Of a stretch of DNA of 64,000 bases, positions 49,901 through 61,900 are shown piece by piece. Numbering within the stretch: position 1 is the first letter of the stretch; each line of letters starts with the position of its first letter. The DNA is from Eutreptiella sp. 'Long Island Sound 2002' (taxonomy: Eukaryota; Euglenozoa; Euglenophyceae; Eutreptiales; Eutreptiaceae): NCBI GenBank assembly GCA_964036045.1, contig OZ038385.1, positions 19,806,720 to 19,870,719 of the forward strand, in the 5' to 3' direction. The notes beneath the pieces were generated by a model. The model had not been told where the DNA came from. It saw only the letters and a program-made list of their open reading frames with translations, and ran no database searches. The position numbers and the translations under genes were made by a program.

Positions 49901-52900
49901 TCGCACTGGCAAACGGACACCTGCCCTGCGTGCAGTCCCTGCTGTCCGCTGGAGCACAGTGCGACGTCAAGGACTCTCGAGGTGCGGATCCCAAGGCGCT
50001 GCGCCGCAAGCCACTCCCCATCGCCGGCGGGAGGCTTGGTTGGGAACTGCGGACTTTGGGGGGGCACCACTTCACGTGGGGGCGTTCTGCAGATAAGGCC
50101 TTCGGCTCCGGGCTTCCCCCCTGGTCACTGTCCACGCGCCAAGGGCTTGGGCTCCGGCAATGATGCATTAGAGCGGCTGACAACCGTAGGAGGAGCCCCC
50201 CACACGCAGCGCATGGAGCACAGAGCACAACCCATGACAGTGCCTTGGCATCCACTCAAAGACCAACGCTGCCACATTGCTCCACGGCACCGGACTGTAC
50301 AGCGCTGGGGCAGTGCACGCAACAGTCCACGTCTCAGAACCCTCACCTGCAGGACGCAGTACTCCTGTGCCGCGCGGCGCGCGCGTCCGCCTGGGCTTTG
50401 TTCGCCTTTCTGGTCACGAGAGTGGCATGGATCCGCTCCCTCTGGGTCACGGAGCGTCCTTTTCGGCCGCAGACCTGTTTGCCGAGCCACGCAGACTGTG
50501 TGGCATGGGCGGTGCTGTTGGTGTCGAAGACGTCGGTCCAGACACCAGCCACAACAGCCGGTGGCCCAACGCAGACCATGCGGTGGCAGAACGGCCGGAA
50601 CGGGACCGGCCGGCACAGCGTGGTCCACTGGGAGAGGGCGCCGTTGCAACAGGAGGGGAAGTGAAAGACATACCACTAGCCACACCCGCAGGGTTTGGGG
50701 ATGGGGCTCACCATGTAAAGGCCTGGGATCACCATTTAAAGGCTTGTCGGCGGGAGGTTGTGGAGGGCGTCGGCCAGGGTCCGGTGGGGCCTCGGACGGG
50801 TTTCTCTTTTTTCGGAGCAGAGTTGATCAACCCATGGGAACCCCGACTCAGTCGGTCTATACCCGGCTGGAGGGGGGGGGGAGCGTTGGGCCCAGCAAGG
50901 CCCCGCCCGTCTGGGGGACCCCCTAAAAGGGGGAGGAAACCAAAAGGCGACCTACCCCCTGCCGTCTCGGGGTCCCCATTTTGGGTGCTCGGTCTTTTTT
51001 ATCGATCCCCTCGGCCTTGAGCGCCACGAGCTGACCAATGGTCAATCGCACGGGACTCCCCGTTCAGCCAACCCAAGCCCTCCACCCGCCGGGGGCATCC
51101 TCCCCTTGGGTGTCAAGGGCTCGGTGGACCGGGGCACTGGAGCCGGTCACACCGTCGCTTCCAGCCCGTCGACAATCAATCGCCAACTCCCAACGCAAAA
51201 CCAGAAAGTACCTGAGCTCTTACTGCCGGGCAGCATTCCCCCGGCGCCCGCCAGTCCAGACTCACAACTGTCGGTCAGATCCCCAACCTGCGCCGCGTGA
51301 CTCATGGACAGTGCTCGTCGTGTTCTGGAGTGCCCCCCTCCTTTGCACATCCCTCCTGGAGAAGGAGTGTTCCCGTGGAGGGTTGTCATCGGCCTTAGGA
51401 TAGCCATGCGTTGCTGCTTGCGGGGATTCGAGCCGGGTACCTCTAGTTCAGGTGTCAGGTGCGTGACGGCTCAGCTAAGCGACCTCTTGCGTGGCGTGTC
51501 GGGATCTGTGCCATTTCTCGCAGGCTGGTTACCGTTTGATTACGCAACTGCCGATGCCATCCCGTCGCTGATGGACGGTGCGGTGCTGGAGCTCTACAAG
51601 GCCGTCACAGACCCGGAGGTCTGTTACTCCGAAGGATATCACCCGAAACCTGAGGGTGTCGGCCCCTGCGAGGGGGGTGGGGGGCGGGGGTATGAGGCTA
51701 AGGGACGGGGGATGCCGCGGATTGGGGGCCGCTCAGAGTGGAGAATCCGTCCCACAGCTCACAACATCAGCAACAACGGGCGAACAGCCTCAAGGGGCCA
51801 AGGAAAAATCAAAAAACCAGAAAACAGCGCCGGACCGCTCAAACCGGAAAGGGCACCGGCCAACCAGCAACTGCCGTCGGTTGAGCACCAACTGCCGGGC
51901 GTATGCAACTCACCTCCGCATGTGACACGGCGGGGGGGGGGGGGGGGTGGCCCTTTGTGGCCGCAAAGGACCGAACCTTAGGGCGGCTGGTTCGGTTGGC
52001 GTGACTCAGGACATCCTTTAGCCGTGAAGTATTTCCTGCGTTGAAGGACTTCTGTCTGCTTTTTGCGGAGTCCCGCTTGTCCCTCGCATGGCGTCTAGAG
52101 TCGGGTCCTTCATCATCCGGAGTTTTCTGCAGGAGCTATGGTTCGTGCAGCCCCCAGCGGCTGGTGGGTCTGCCGTGCTGGGTATTCTCGGGTGAGGCGT
52201 TCAGGGGTAAGCCTGTGGCAGCACCTGCGGCATGCCGGCCAGGGGAAGTTGCCTGTGTGGCGTGAGAGGCACGCTGTGGGTGTGCGTCCGCCCGGACACT
52301 GCAGAGGCCGTGGTGGTCGTGTCCACTCAGCCCCCCCCCCCCCCCAAGATGGGCCTGGGCAGGGTTTCCCGCTCATTTGGAAACGAATATTTCCGAATGT
52401 TTCCAAATATTTCCGAATCAGAGCTGGACCTGCTAATTCCAAATATTCCGAATGTATCCGAATATTTCCGAATATGAGAAGGGTGAGCATTCGGGTTTTG
52501 GAGGGATACGGGGAGGATCTCCTGTGTTGTGGGGGATGTACTCTGGGTATGTTGCATACTCCTTCCCCCCGATTTTTCAGCTCTGTCAACACATCCATGC
52601 CTGTGCCTACACCTGATGAATTTCCATCAGAGCAAGCAACGAACAGCACCATCGGGTAACCAACCATCACAAGCAAGAAAGTGTGGCAAACATATGACTG
52701 CACCCAAATGCGCTGCTCAATTTCCAGATGACATGAGCAGAGGTTTGTGAAGAAGTAAAACACTACTGGGCACTGGTTGTTGTACGTTTCTGTGATTGAT
52801 TCCCACGTTTCATGCTCATTCAAACTGTGGCAAATTCAGGGTGCAGAAATTGGGAGTATGGGACCTGTGGTATGAACAGCAAACATCCACAGGACATCCA

Positions 52901-55900
52901 CGGGCATTTGCAAAGAGCAAAAGTGTGTTTTTTTTACAATCCGAATATTTCCGAATATGTCCGAATACTTCCGAATCAAAATTTTTTTTCATTCCGAATC
53001 AGTGGGAAACCCTGGCCGTGGGTGTGCGTGCTGGGCTATGCAAAGGAGATGGTTGGCTTTGTTGAGCGGTCGGGGGCGCTTTTCTCGGTCGTGTAAGGGG
53101 ACCTGGATATGGCTCCCGGTGAGGCGGGTGGGGGCTGCATGTTGAAAGCACTGGCTAAATGGGTGTGTGTGTGGTCTTTCCTAGTGTGTCCGGGTGCCCG
53201 GGGCACCCGCACAAACATCGTGTCGCTGAGGTTGCATGTCCTGCAATGAAGGATACCGGGTTCTTGCCTAGAGGACCGCATCAGTTGTGGTCTGCAACAG
53301 GGGATTCTTGCTGAGTCTTGGCACCCACCTTGTGTTTTTGATTCATGTTACGGGGCGCCTTAAGCGTAGCGCGGGCACAGTGCAACTATTTGGGCATCCA
53401 GCCGTACTAGGGACCCATACTTTGTGATACTAGGGGCATCATTGTTGCCCCTAGCGTAGGTGTTGATGCTTCTTCCACATTGGGGATATGGCATTTTTGG
53501 ATTTTCACCCTCTTTCACCCATTTCCACCCCTTTTCATACTTTTTTGCTCATCTCCACCATGGACTCCCAAACTTTGGTGTGGGCCGTTGAGTTGGGGTG
53601 ACAGACTCCCCGGTTTTTGCCTAGACTCCCCGGTTTTTGCCTGACCACAGTCGAATGCCCTATGCGAGGCTGCATCACTGCTGATGAGGTTGCGTGGTTG
53701 TACCACAAGTGGAAACCGGAGGTTGACGTGGATTCCCTCTGGCAAGCCACTTTGCCCCCCGGTCCTGTTGAGAATGAGGTGGACACATATGAGGCTTTGG
53801 CACTAGCTGGTCGCGTGAGTGAGCTTTCAAATGCCGCCACTCCGGAGCATTCTGATTTTGTGCTTAGTTGACAATTGAACAGAAAAGAGGATATGTTTGT
53901 GGCTTTCTGCATTTTGCATGATGTCTTATGTGACTGGAAGGTAGCTTGCATTTGTCTTTAGCTAGGGTAGTTTGGGTGACCTAAATCACCTCGATTTAGG
54001 GGCATTTGGAAGGCGTGTGCTTGGGGGTTCTTTAGGGAGGACCTAGTCCAAAAGTAGCGTGTAGTGCAAAGATTCCCCCTCAATGTGGGCACAAAGCTAC
54101 TTTCCATGTATGATCCAGTAGCTCGGCGGTTTGCCTTTTTCTTCGGCCTATGAGAGAGGCTTGGCCCTTGCGGCAATGGCTTGCTCTCGGAAGCTTCACC
54201 GGGCTCACATGGGGCGTTGGGACCCGGATGCCACCCTGTATGCATGCTGGCTCGCCTTGAAGTCGCTCCTGCTGCTGTGTCACCCTACCCTACGGGCCCT
54301 ACCCTTCCCTACCCCCCGCAAGGTTGTCCTTCAGAGCCTCAAATTTTTTTTGTTAAGGACAGCCCCAAAGGGTCACCAACCGCCAACCGCTGGCCGCCAC
54401 CAACTGCCAATCGTCAACCGCTGCCAACTGCCAACTATTGTTCAATTGTACTTCTGTGGTTTTGTGTCTTGCCCCTGTCTTGACAATGAAGCAGAGAGTG
54501 TCCCGAACGTTCGTTTCGGTTGGCGTTACAAACTTTTTTGTTTCCCCCTGAATGGTAGCCTTGACCCACGGGCGTAGGACTTGGCTGTCCCGTTTGCCTC
54601 TCCCTTACATGACGACCTGCTTAAGGTCGGGTCCACACGGTGGCATGAGAGTGATTTGCTAAGACGCCGGGACTGTCCCTAGAGCTAGCCCAAACAGTCT
54701 TAATTACAGGGCCGCCGTCCAGGCAGCTCAGGGTCAGGGAATGTGGTTGTAGCTTGTGGAAGCAATCCGCCCGGACGGTGCGTTCTTCCCCTATGAGCGT
54801 GCAGCTTGCATGTCCGCAATGTAGCGCCAATCATTTGATATGCACTGTACCATAGAGGGCGTGGGGTATGACGTTCATTGGTTGCATGTTGGTATCTCCC
54901 TACTCTCCATTCCTATCCCAAGCATCCCCCCTCTGCCCCCCCCCCCCCCCCGCCTCGCATACCCCCACCCGCCCTGGCTACACATAAGGTGGAGGCACAG
55001 CCTTCGCAACACACAACCGAGTCCCCATCTTTGATGCCCCCCCCCCCCCCCCCAAGCAGCTTTGGGTTTGCTTTCTTTGTTTTGCTTTGATTGTCAATCG
55101 GTGTGTCATCGCGTTTCGCCATTTCCATGTATTGCGGATTCCGCATGCAGGCATGTGAGGCGTGCGAGTTGTAGCAAGGGAGGGGACACCAAGGCAAAGG
55201 GCCGCAATTGTGGACAGTGAGACATATTTTCCACTCTCAGCCACAACCCCCTCCCCCTTGTCATGTAGCCCTTGTGGCACACTCCAGGGATGGATATAAT
55301 AGTGACCGGATTATTTTGGTGGTGGTGGGGCGGCAGGGCGGGGCGGGGGGGGGGGGGCTAAGGGGCTCGAGATGACAAAATGACGACTCCTTTGTTTCTC
55401 TTATGGTAAAGGGTAAAAATTTTGGCGGCAAAGCCAACAGCGGTCCAAAATTTCGAAAACAAATTTCTTTCAAAACATGCCGGGAGGCCCATCACGTTGA
55501 TCAGTGGAATGTGCTGAACAGGAAGATGTATGCGGTGGGGGCTAAAAATCACTTTCTTTTCAAGGGTGGGGCTGATGTATGTTGGTGCTGTCTTCACCAT
55601 CTTTATTGCTGGGATCTAATCCTATTGTTCAGCTCTGTGACCAACAACCGGTGAAGACCTTTTAAGAAGGGCCCCCCACCGAAGAAAGTGAAACTAAAAC
55701 GCTGGTGGACATACCTGAGTCAGTTCAGACTCAGATTCCGATTGGGTTCACATTGTCTCAAGCGAGTCCTTGCAACGTGTGATGCAGGCTGCTACCCATA
55801 GCACATCGATGCTAGATACCGAGTGCACCGAGTGCATTGAGGCGTTGGAGCGACATGTGGGTGAACTACGGAGAATCACAGCTCACAAAAGATTCTCAAC

Positions 55901-58900
55901 TGGCGCGACGTGTGGTGAAAATTGGTTAGCTGAATTTCGTCATCGTCATTTCGTCATAGGGGTGAGGGATATCCATCCCTGGCACACTCCCGTCCTAGTG
56001 CAACCCCCCCTCCTCCCTCCCTTTCCACACACCCCCAGAACCACACACAGCATGGAGGCATGCCTCCACCAAACACAAGACAAATGTACTCCACTTTTGA
56101 TATAAGCCACCCCCCCCCCCCGCGCGCGCATTTCAAGTCATGGGCTTGTTGTCGTGGCTGCTGCGTTGGGGGGCCGACACAAACAAGCGGCATTCGTGAG
56201 TAGTGCGGCACATATTCCACTGGCACCCACACAACTGCCCTGCTGCCTCCCCCATTTTCCACTTGCCCCCCCCTCCCCCCCAAGGCATACCTCCACATAA
56301 CACAACCGACTATGTTAACCAGAAACACCAGCCGGCAAACTTATGTCAATGTCTCGTGTCAATATTTCACCTTGTCCCCATTTTGGATGCTGCAAAGCAT
56401 CCCGTGGGGCAATGTTGCAAATTGCTGATTTGCGGAGGTCGCTGCGTACGTTCCAGTTGCGCAGTGGTGAGCTTGTTGGTGTGGGTGCTGTGTCGGGTTG
56501 GGTGTAGTTCAACTGATTCCGCCGTGCTCCATGTTGCTACTGCTGCCATCCAAAGTGTTTGTATTTCACTAAGACAACGCTCTCCATGCGTGACCAACCA
56601 AGCCAAGAGGCCGCACAAGTCTCCATAGATGGCAACCAACAACAGTTGGGGCCATCCAACATCGGTTTTTTGACAACGAACAACGGTTGTAGAATGACCC
56701 ACAACAGTTGCTGGTCGACTGACAAATGGTACCAATGCAGCACCATCTTGCCAAGCAGAGAGCTATGTCGCCATGCAGCATGTCAGTGGATAGCCCTGAC
56801 AGCAGTTGAGAGCCACCCGAGGCTAGTTAGACTCTGCGAACGCCCCCCTCCCCCTTCCCCAATCCGCCTTGACTACAACTGTTGTCCCATGTGCCAATGG
56901 CTTTGAGCACACGTGTGTAAGTGGGGAGTCAGTCCACCCCCACCCCAAACCCTACATTCTATGCCAATGGGGAGCAGCAGCTTTATCTCCTCCGCACTGG
57001 GGACGACAACAATATGATGGCTTGGTGGGTGCGTTGGTTTCAGTTATGCGTCCGCCGGACGCCCCTATTTGTCCCTCCACCTGGTCACAATGCTCAGGGC
57101 TTCATGGGGAATCCGAACATCCCAAAAAAAAAAGGCAATCCCACCGGTAGAGTCAATGTGGGCAGCCATTGCAGTAGACATAATGTTGTGATAGTCCTTC
57201 AGGTCCTGCAGGTCGTGTACAATGTGTATGCACAACCATCCAATACTGCACACATCCAATCCCCCCTCCGGACCTAACCCCCCCCCCCCCCGCCTACGCG
57301 CTGTGGGTCTCGGAGCCCAGAACTACACTTGAATGTCCTCCCCCACCACCCACCAATTTCGACTGTTGTTGCACGTGTGAAGGACCTTCGGGATCTTTCG
57401 GCGACATGCGACCGCTTCTCCACGCCCGCTTCCCCTTTGTGTTCCAGGCCTACAGCACCGTTGAGGAGATGGTGCACAAGAGAAAGGGGCTGCTAAAGGC
57501 CTGCGTCCCCCAGGGGCATCACCTGCTGCTACACAGTGCCATCTTTTGCAATCGGAGGTATGTGAACCCCCGGTGCTGTGCCCCTGGAGGGCCACGGGTG
57601 TTCAGAACGCCTCATTCTGCGGCATCTGTCATCAGCCCACAGCCCTCCACCCCCCCTCCACAGCCCTTCCCCACAGCCCTCCACGCCCCACCCCCCCAAC
57701 AGCGTACGGCCCTTCCAAATCCAAATCCGAATCCTCCCTCCCCCAGAACCCTCCCCCCCCACGCCCTCCACCGTCTTTCACAGCCCTCCACCCCCCGCAG
57801 CCCTCCCCCACAGCCCTTCACCCACCTGCACAGCCTTCCTTGGCAGCTCACATCCCCCCCCCCCAACAACAACAACCCTCCACAGCCCTCCAATGTCTTT
57901 GGTGGAACGGCCCCCCTTGGGGGCGCACGGGGAATCCGGCTGTGGGGGCCGCCCGTGGCAAGGTGTCCCCAGGGACGCCATCGAGTACCCCCTGGCCCCT
58001 GACCTCCTTTGTGCCTACCCACAGGCCACTTCACCCCAAATCGAAATCCCCCCCAGTCCTCCCCCACGGCCCTGCACAGCCCTCCACAACAACTCTCCAG
58101 AGCCTTCATCCAACAGCCTGCCCCCCTCTGCACATTTCCCACATCAGATGTGGTGCTCAGCTCCCTCCAAACTTCACTGTCACGGCAATCGCTGAATGTG
58201 AAGCACTGGTGCCGCCTGCACGTTGGGAGGGATGCCAAGGGGCAGATGCAGCACTTGCGAACAGAGGGACAACTGTCCCACTCTCACCCATTCAAAACGC
58301 TTTTCCCAGTGGCTTGGGACAATTAATTTCGACAATTTCATTCCAATTTTTTTTACACTAACTCAAACGAATACACACACCCGCAAGTACCCACTGACAC
58401 ACTGCGTCTTCATGGCAGACCCCCCTCCGCAGCTGTGAATTGTGTCCCTCCGGCAGAGCACTGCTTTTCCTTCTGGAGAATGAGGCGGACCCGCTGCAAG
58501 AGTCCGACGACGGCCTGACCGTCAATTTCTGGATGAAGCTGGCTCGACCTGAGACCTTCCGGGGGCCAGTGCAGAGCTGGAGCCTCAAGCCCACGAAGAA
58601 GGACCTTGCGACCTACGAGCTGCTGCAGACTGCTACCAGCCGGGAGCCGGACGTGGAGGAACTCCTGTGGTGGGGCACAAACACAGGTTCGCTCAACCCC
58701 GACTCACGGCGGTAGGGCGCCGGGGGGGGGGGGGGCTGTCCTTAAGGACTGTAATTTTTTTTTGGTTAAGGACAGCCCCCAAGGACTACAACCCGGCAAC
58801 CACCAACCGCCACAAAGACATTGGGATGTGGGCACCACGTCCACAGCGCTGCCGACAGAAGCCTTTTCTGAGCCGCGGGGGCCGGTGGCTGAAATGAAAA

Positions 58901-61900
58901 AGGCAGCCCCCCGCGGACCAGGCGGACCCTGAACTAAGCCAGGGCGTGTACCGACTGCTGGCGGTGGGGTAGGAGGAGTAACCTTCGCACACAGGGTTTG
59001 CGGGGGGTTCACCTGCCAGCCCCGCGCTCCATGGTTCTCCGCCGACTGTGCCACTGGCTCCGCGGCAATGCGCAGTGGGATGCCAACTCATACGCCTCGT
59101 GGCACCAGCCACTCCCCGGCCCATGTACTGCCGTCTGCGCCGACTGGAGCGGTGATTTTTATATTCTATGCGGCCGATTGACGCCAGACCCGGTTTCACC
59201 AGCTTGCTTTGGGCCTATATGGGCCGGGGCGAGGGGGTGTTGTTTTCTCCTGTAGTCTGAACTTTGCACATATTGTGGAGCGGTTGCCAGAACATCATGT
59301 GATTCGGGAGGTCCGGTGGCATCCGCATGGTGCCAGCGATTGCTTACCGCCGGGACTGCTGTTTACTTGTTGGTGTCCTCTCCATGGCATCCTTTTTTCC
59401 CTTGCTTTGTGACAGAAAGATGCCTGTGGTCTTTTAGGCCCCTGACGAGCCAATTTTCTTCCTGTACTTTGGGCTGCTCGTCTCCTGTGCACACGGGCAA
59501 TAGCACAGGCTTTCTCTGGGGGCGTGGCCCTTTCAGGCAGTCAAGGCCCCACGGTCACGGCTCCAGTCTCAAGCGGACGGGACTGGAACTTATCAAATGT
59601 GCGGTCCCAATGCCTAATGACAGTCCTCAGATCCTGCCATAGTGCATGCGGGCAGGTTTACAATGGGCAAGGTCCCGCAATGGACAATGTGGACAATCAC
59701 CAGGTTGATTCAAAGAAGAGATATGGATGCTTTTGGTTGCACATGGTGCATAAGTGAAATGTACATGTGTTGAGATGACCACGGGGTAATCCACAAAAAC
59801 GCCCCTGCCCCCGCATTGATGTGAAAGTTACGGTGGGTAATCGCATACATGGACATGTTCGGGGTAGTTATGAAACCCCCGGCACTGCTTTACACATTGT
59901 GCGTATCCCCTGGCCCCACTTGATAGTGGTAGACCCCACCTGCAAGTAGACCATAGCTGGGGAGAAGGGAACGGGGGAAACTCGCTGGGAAGTCAGACTT
60001 CAAAACTGAGGGCGTTCTTGGAATAGGGCTCCCATGACAGGGGCCATTATTTCTATTGGTGCCAAGGGCGCTAGAAGAACAATTATGTCAACGATGGTCT
60101 GCTCAAATAATGCAATGTATCGTTCTCACCAGGGTTTATGCATTGAGCCGCAGGTATGCAGTTACCCCTGTTATCTAAGTAGCCCTAGGGCAAGGTTTCG
60201 GGTGAGGTAAGTGTCCCGCTTTCCTTCCAAACCCCTGCCCCCCCTGCTTTAACACCCACCCAGCCCCTCTTTCCCCTGGGCATCAAGCTGCAGGTGTGCA
60301 ATTACCGTTGTTCCCTAGTTTGCCTCAGGTTTAGGGTTAGGGTTGGGATTGGGGTTAGGGTTGGGGGTTGACCTACATGTACTCTCACCGTAAGTAAGTG
60401 CCCCCATCCCCTTCCAATCCCCTGCCCCCCCCTCCCCCACCCATTCTGCCCCCTGGGACAGCCCCCTCCCCCCCCCTGCCTCGCTCCGCAATTGAAACCT
60501 GGGATGTTTCCGGGTTGGTTTGGGGGGTCTCGTCACGGGAGCCTTTTTTCAGGGGGGGAGTCCAGCCAGGGGGCTCCAATGATCCCCCCCTCCCTCTTGA
60601 AGCGAAAGTCCGAGCACTCATGGGCACAGCCACCTACAGAGAAAAACGATCATGAAAAGCACAATGGTAAGTGGCAAGAGGCATGCCAGCTTCAGACAGA
60701 CGGCATGCCAACCCCCCCCCCCCCCCCACACACACACCCCAAAATGGTGGTGTGCCTCTGGAGGCGGGAGTTGGTACGCGCCGGGCCGATCGACCTCGAA
60801 AGCGCCAGCGCGATGCGACCTTTTGGTCTAGCCGTTATTGGCCTTGGGCCCGTAGAGGGAAGGTAAGGTAAGGTGCTTGGGCGTGCTCCAACCAAGGGTA
60901 AAGTTTCCCTTCATATCCCTCGCAGCATCCCTTCCGGCTCATGGGGTCACAGACACCCTAGCACATAGGACTATGCGTTCCTGTTTATGGCTCCAGCAGG
61001 ATTCGAACCAAGCACCTGTAGTTCAGGCGTCGCGTGCATGACAGCTGAACTACGCGACCTTGTTTTGGGCCCATAGAGGTGACAGAGAACCCAGAACCCA
61101 GAGCTACGGGGGGGGGGTATTCCCCATCCTAACCCCCCCCCCCCTGCCCAACCTCCCATCATTCAATGGCCGCTGTGCCCTCAGGGTCAGTCCGGCAAAT
61201 TTCACTTTGGGCCATTCAGCAGGAGACTTACCTATTGCCGCATTCTGCCCATGTGGCGGCCACAAACTATGCACTGCTGCGGGCCCGCATGGCTGAAATT
61301 ATCCCACACTTTACGCACGCTTCGACCGGACTTGTGCAAGCCCACAGGTGCCACAACCCCTCTGCCTCCTGCCCTGTCAGCACAACGCGCCCTGCAATGT
61401 GCCGTGGGCTGTACTGACGATGCGGTGTTTGCAGGCCAACCGGACAACATGCTGTCTGATGCCCGCAACATTTAGCGTCTGTGTTGTGTTGTAGCCCATA
61501 TGGAGGGTGTTGTGTGTGTTGTGTGTTGTACGCTGACTAACAGTGTGTCGTGTGTTGTGTGCCATACTCACAATGTGCTGTGTTGAAGGCCATACTGATG
61601 TGTTGCGCTGTCAGCGGTAATCACAATTCTCTATGTGCTATCGGCAGCAGCACCAATGAAAACTTGGTGCACTTCCATTACACTTTGTCACCTTTGCGTG
61701 ACATTTTGTTACAGTTCCATTGTATTTTGTTACACCTCCGTAACACGTTGTTGTTCCGGCCGCCTCTCGTACACATTGCTGAGTTCCTCTCGAGAGCAAA
61801 CATTGACATGAGGACGTGGATATGGACACAAGAACAAGGTTTGCCCCGAATTGCCCCCCGTCATTTTTTGTTTTAGGAGAGTCCCGAAGGGGAAGCTGCC

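Noticed and set aside
49406-50926. 506-codon + strand open frame
   Set aside because: Pro/Arg/Ser-rich with no domain; overlaps the ankyrin exon 49849-49981 in another frame and crosses a clear acceptor and donor.
57546-58361. 271-codon Pro-rich frame and 208-codon Gly-rich antisense frame
   Set aside because: Generated by the C-rich repeat in the intron 57558-58456.
60990-61061. Genuine tRNA gene
   Set aside because: A and B boxes are present but the anticodon loop lacks U33 and the acceptor arms do not pair; related copies elsewhere point to a SINE.
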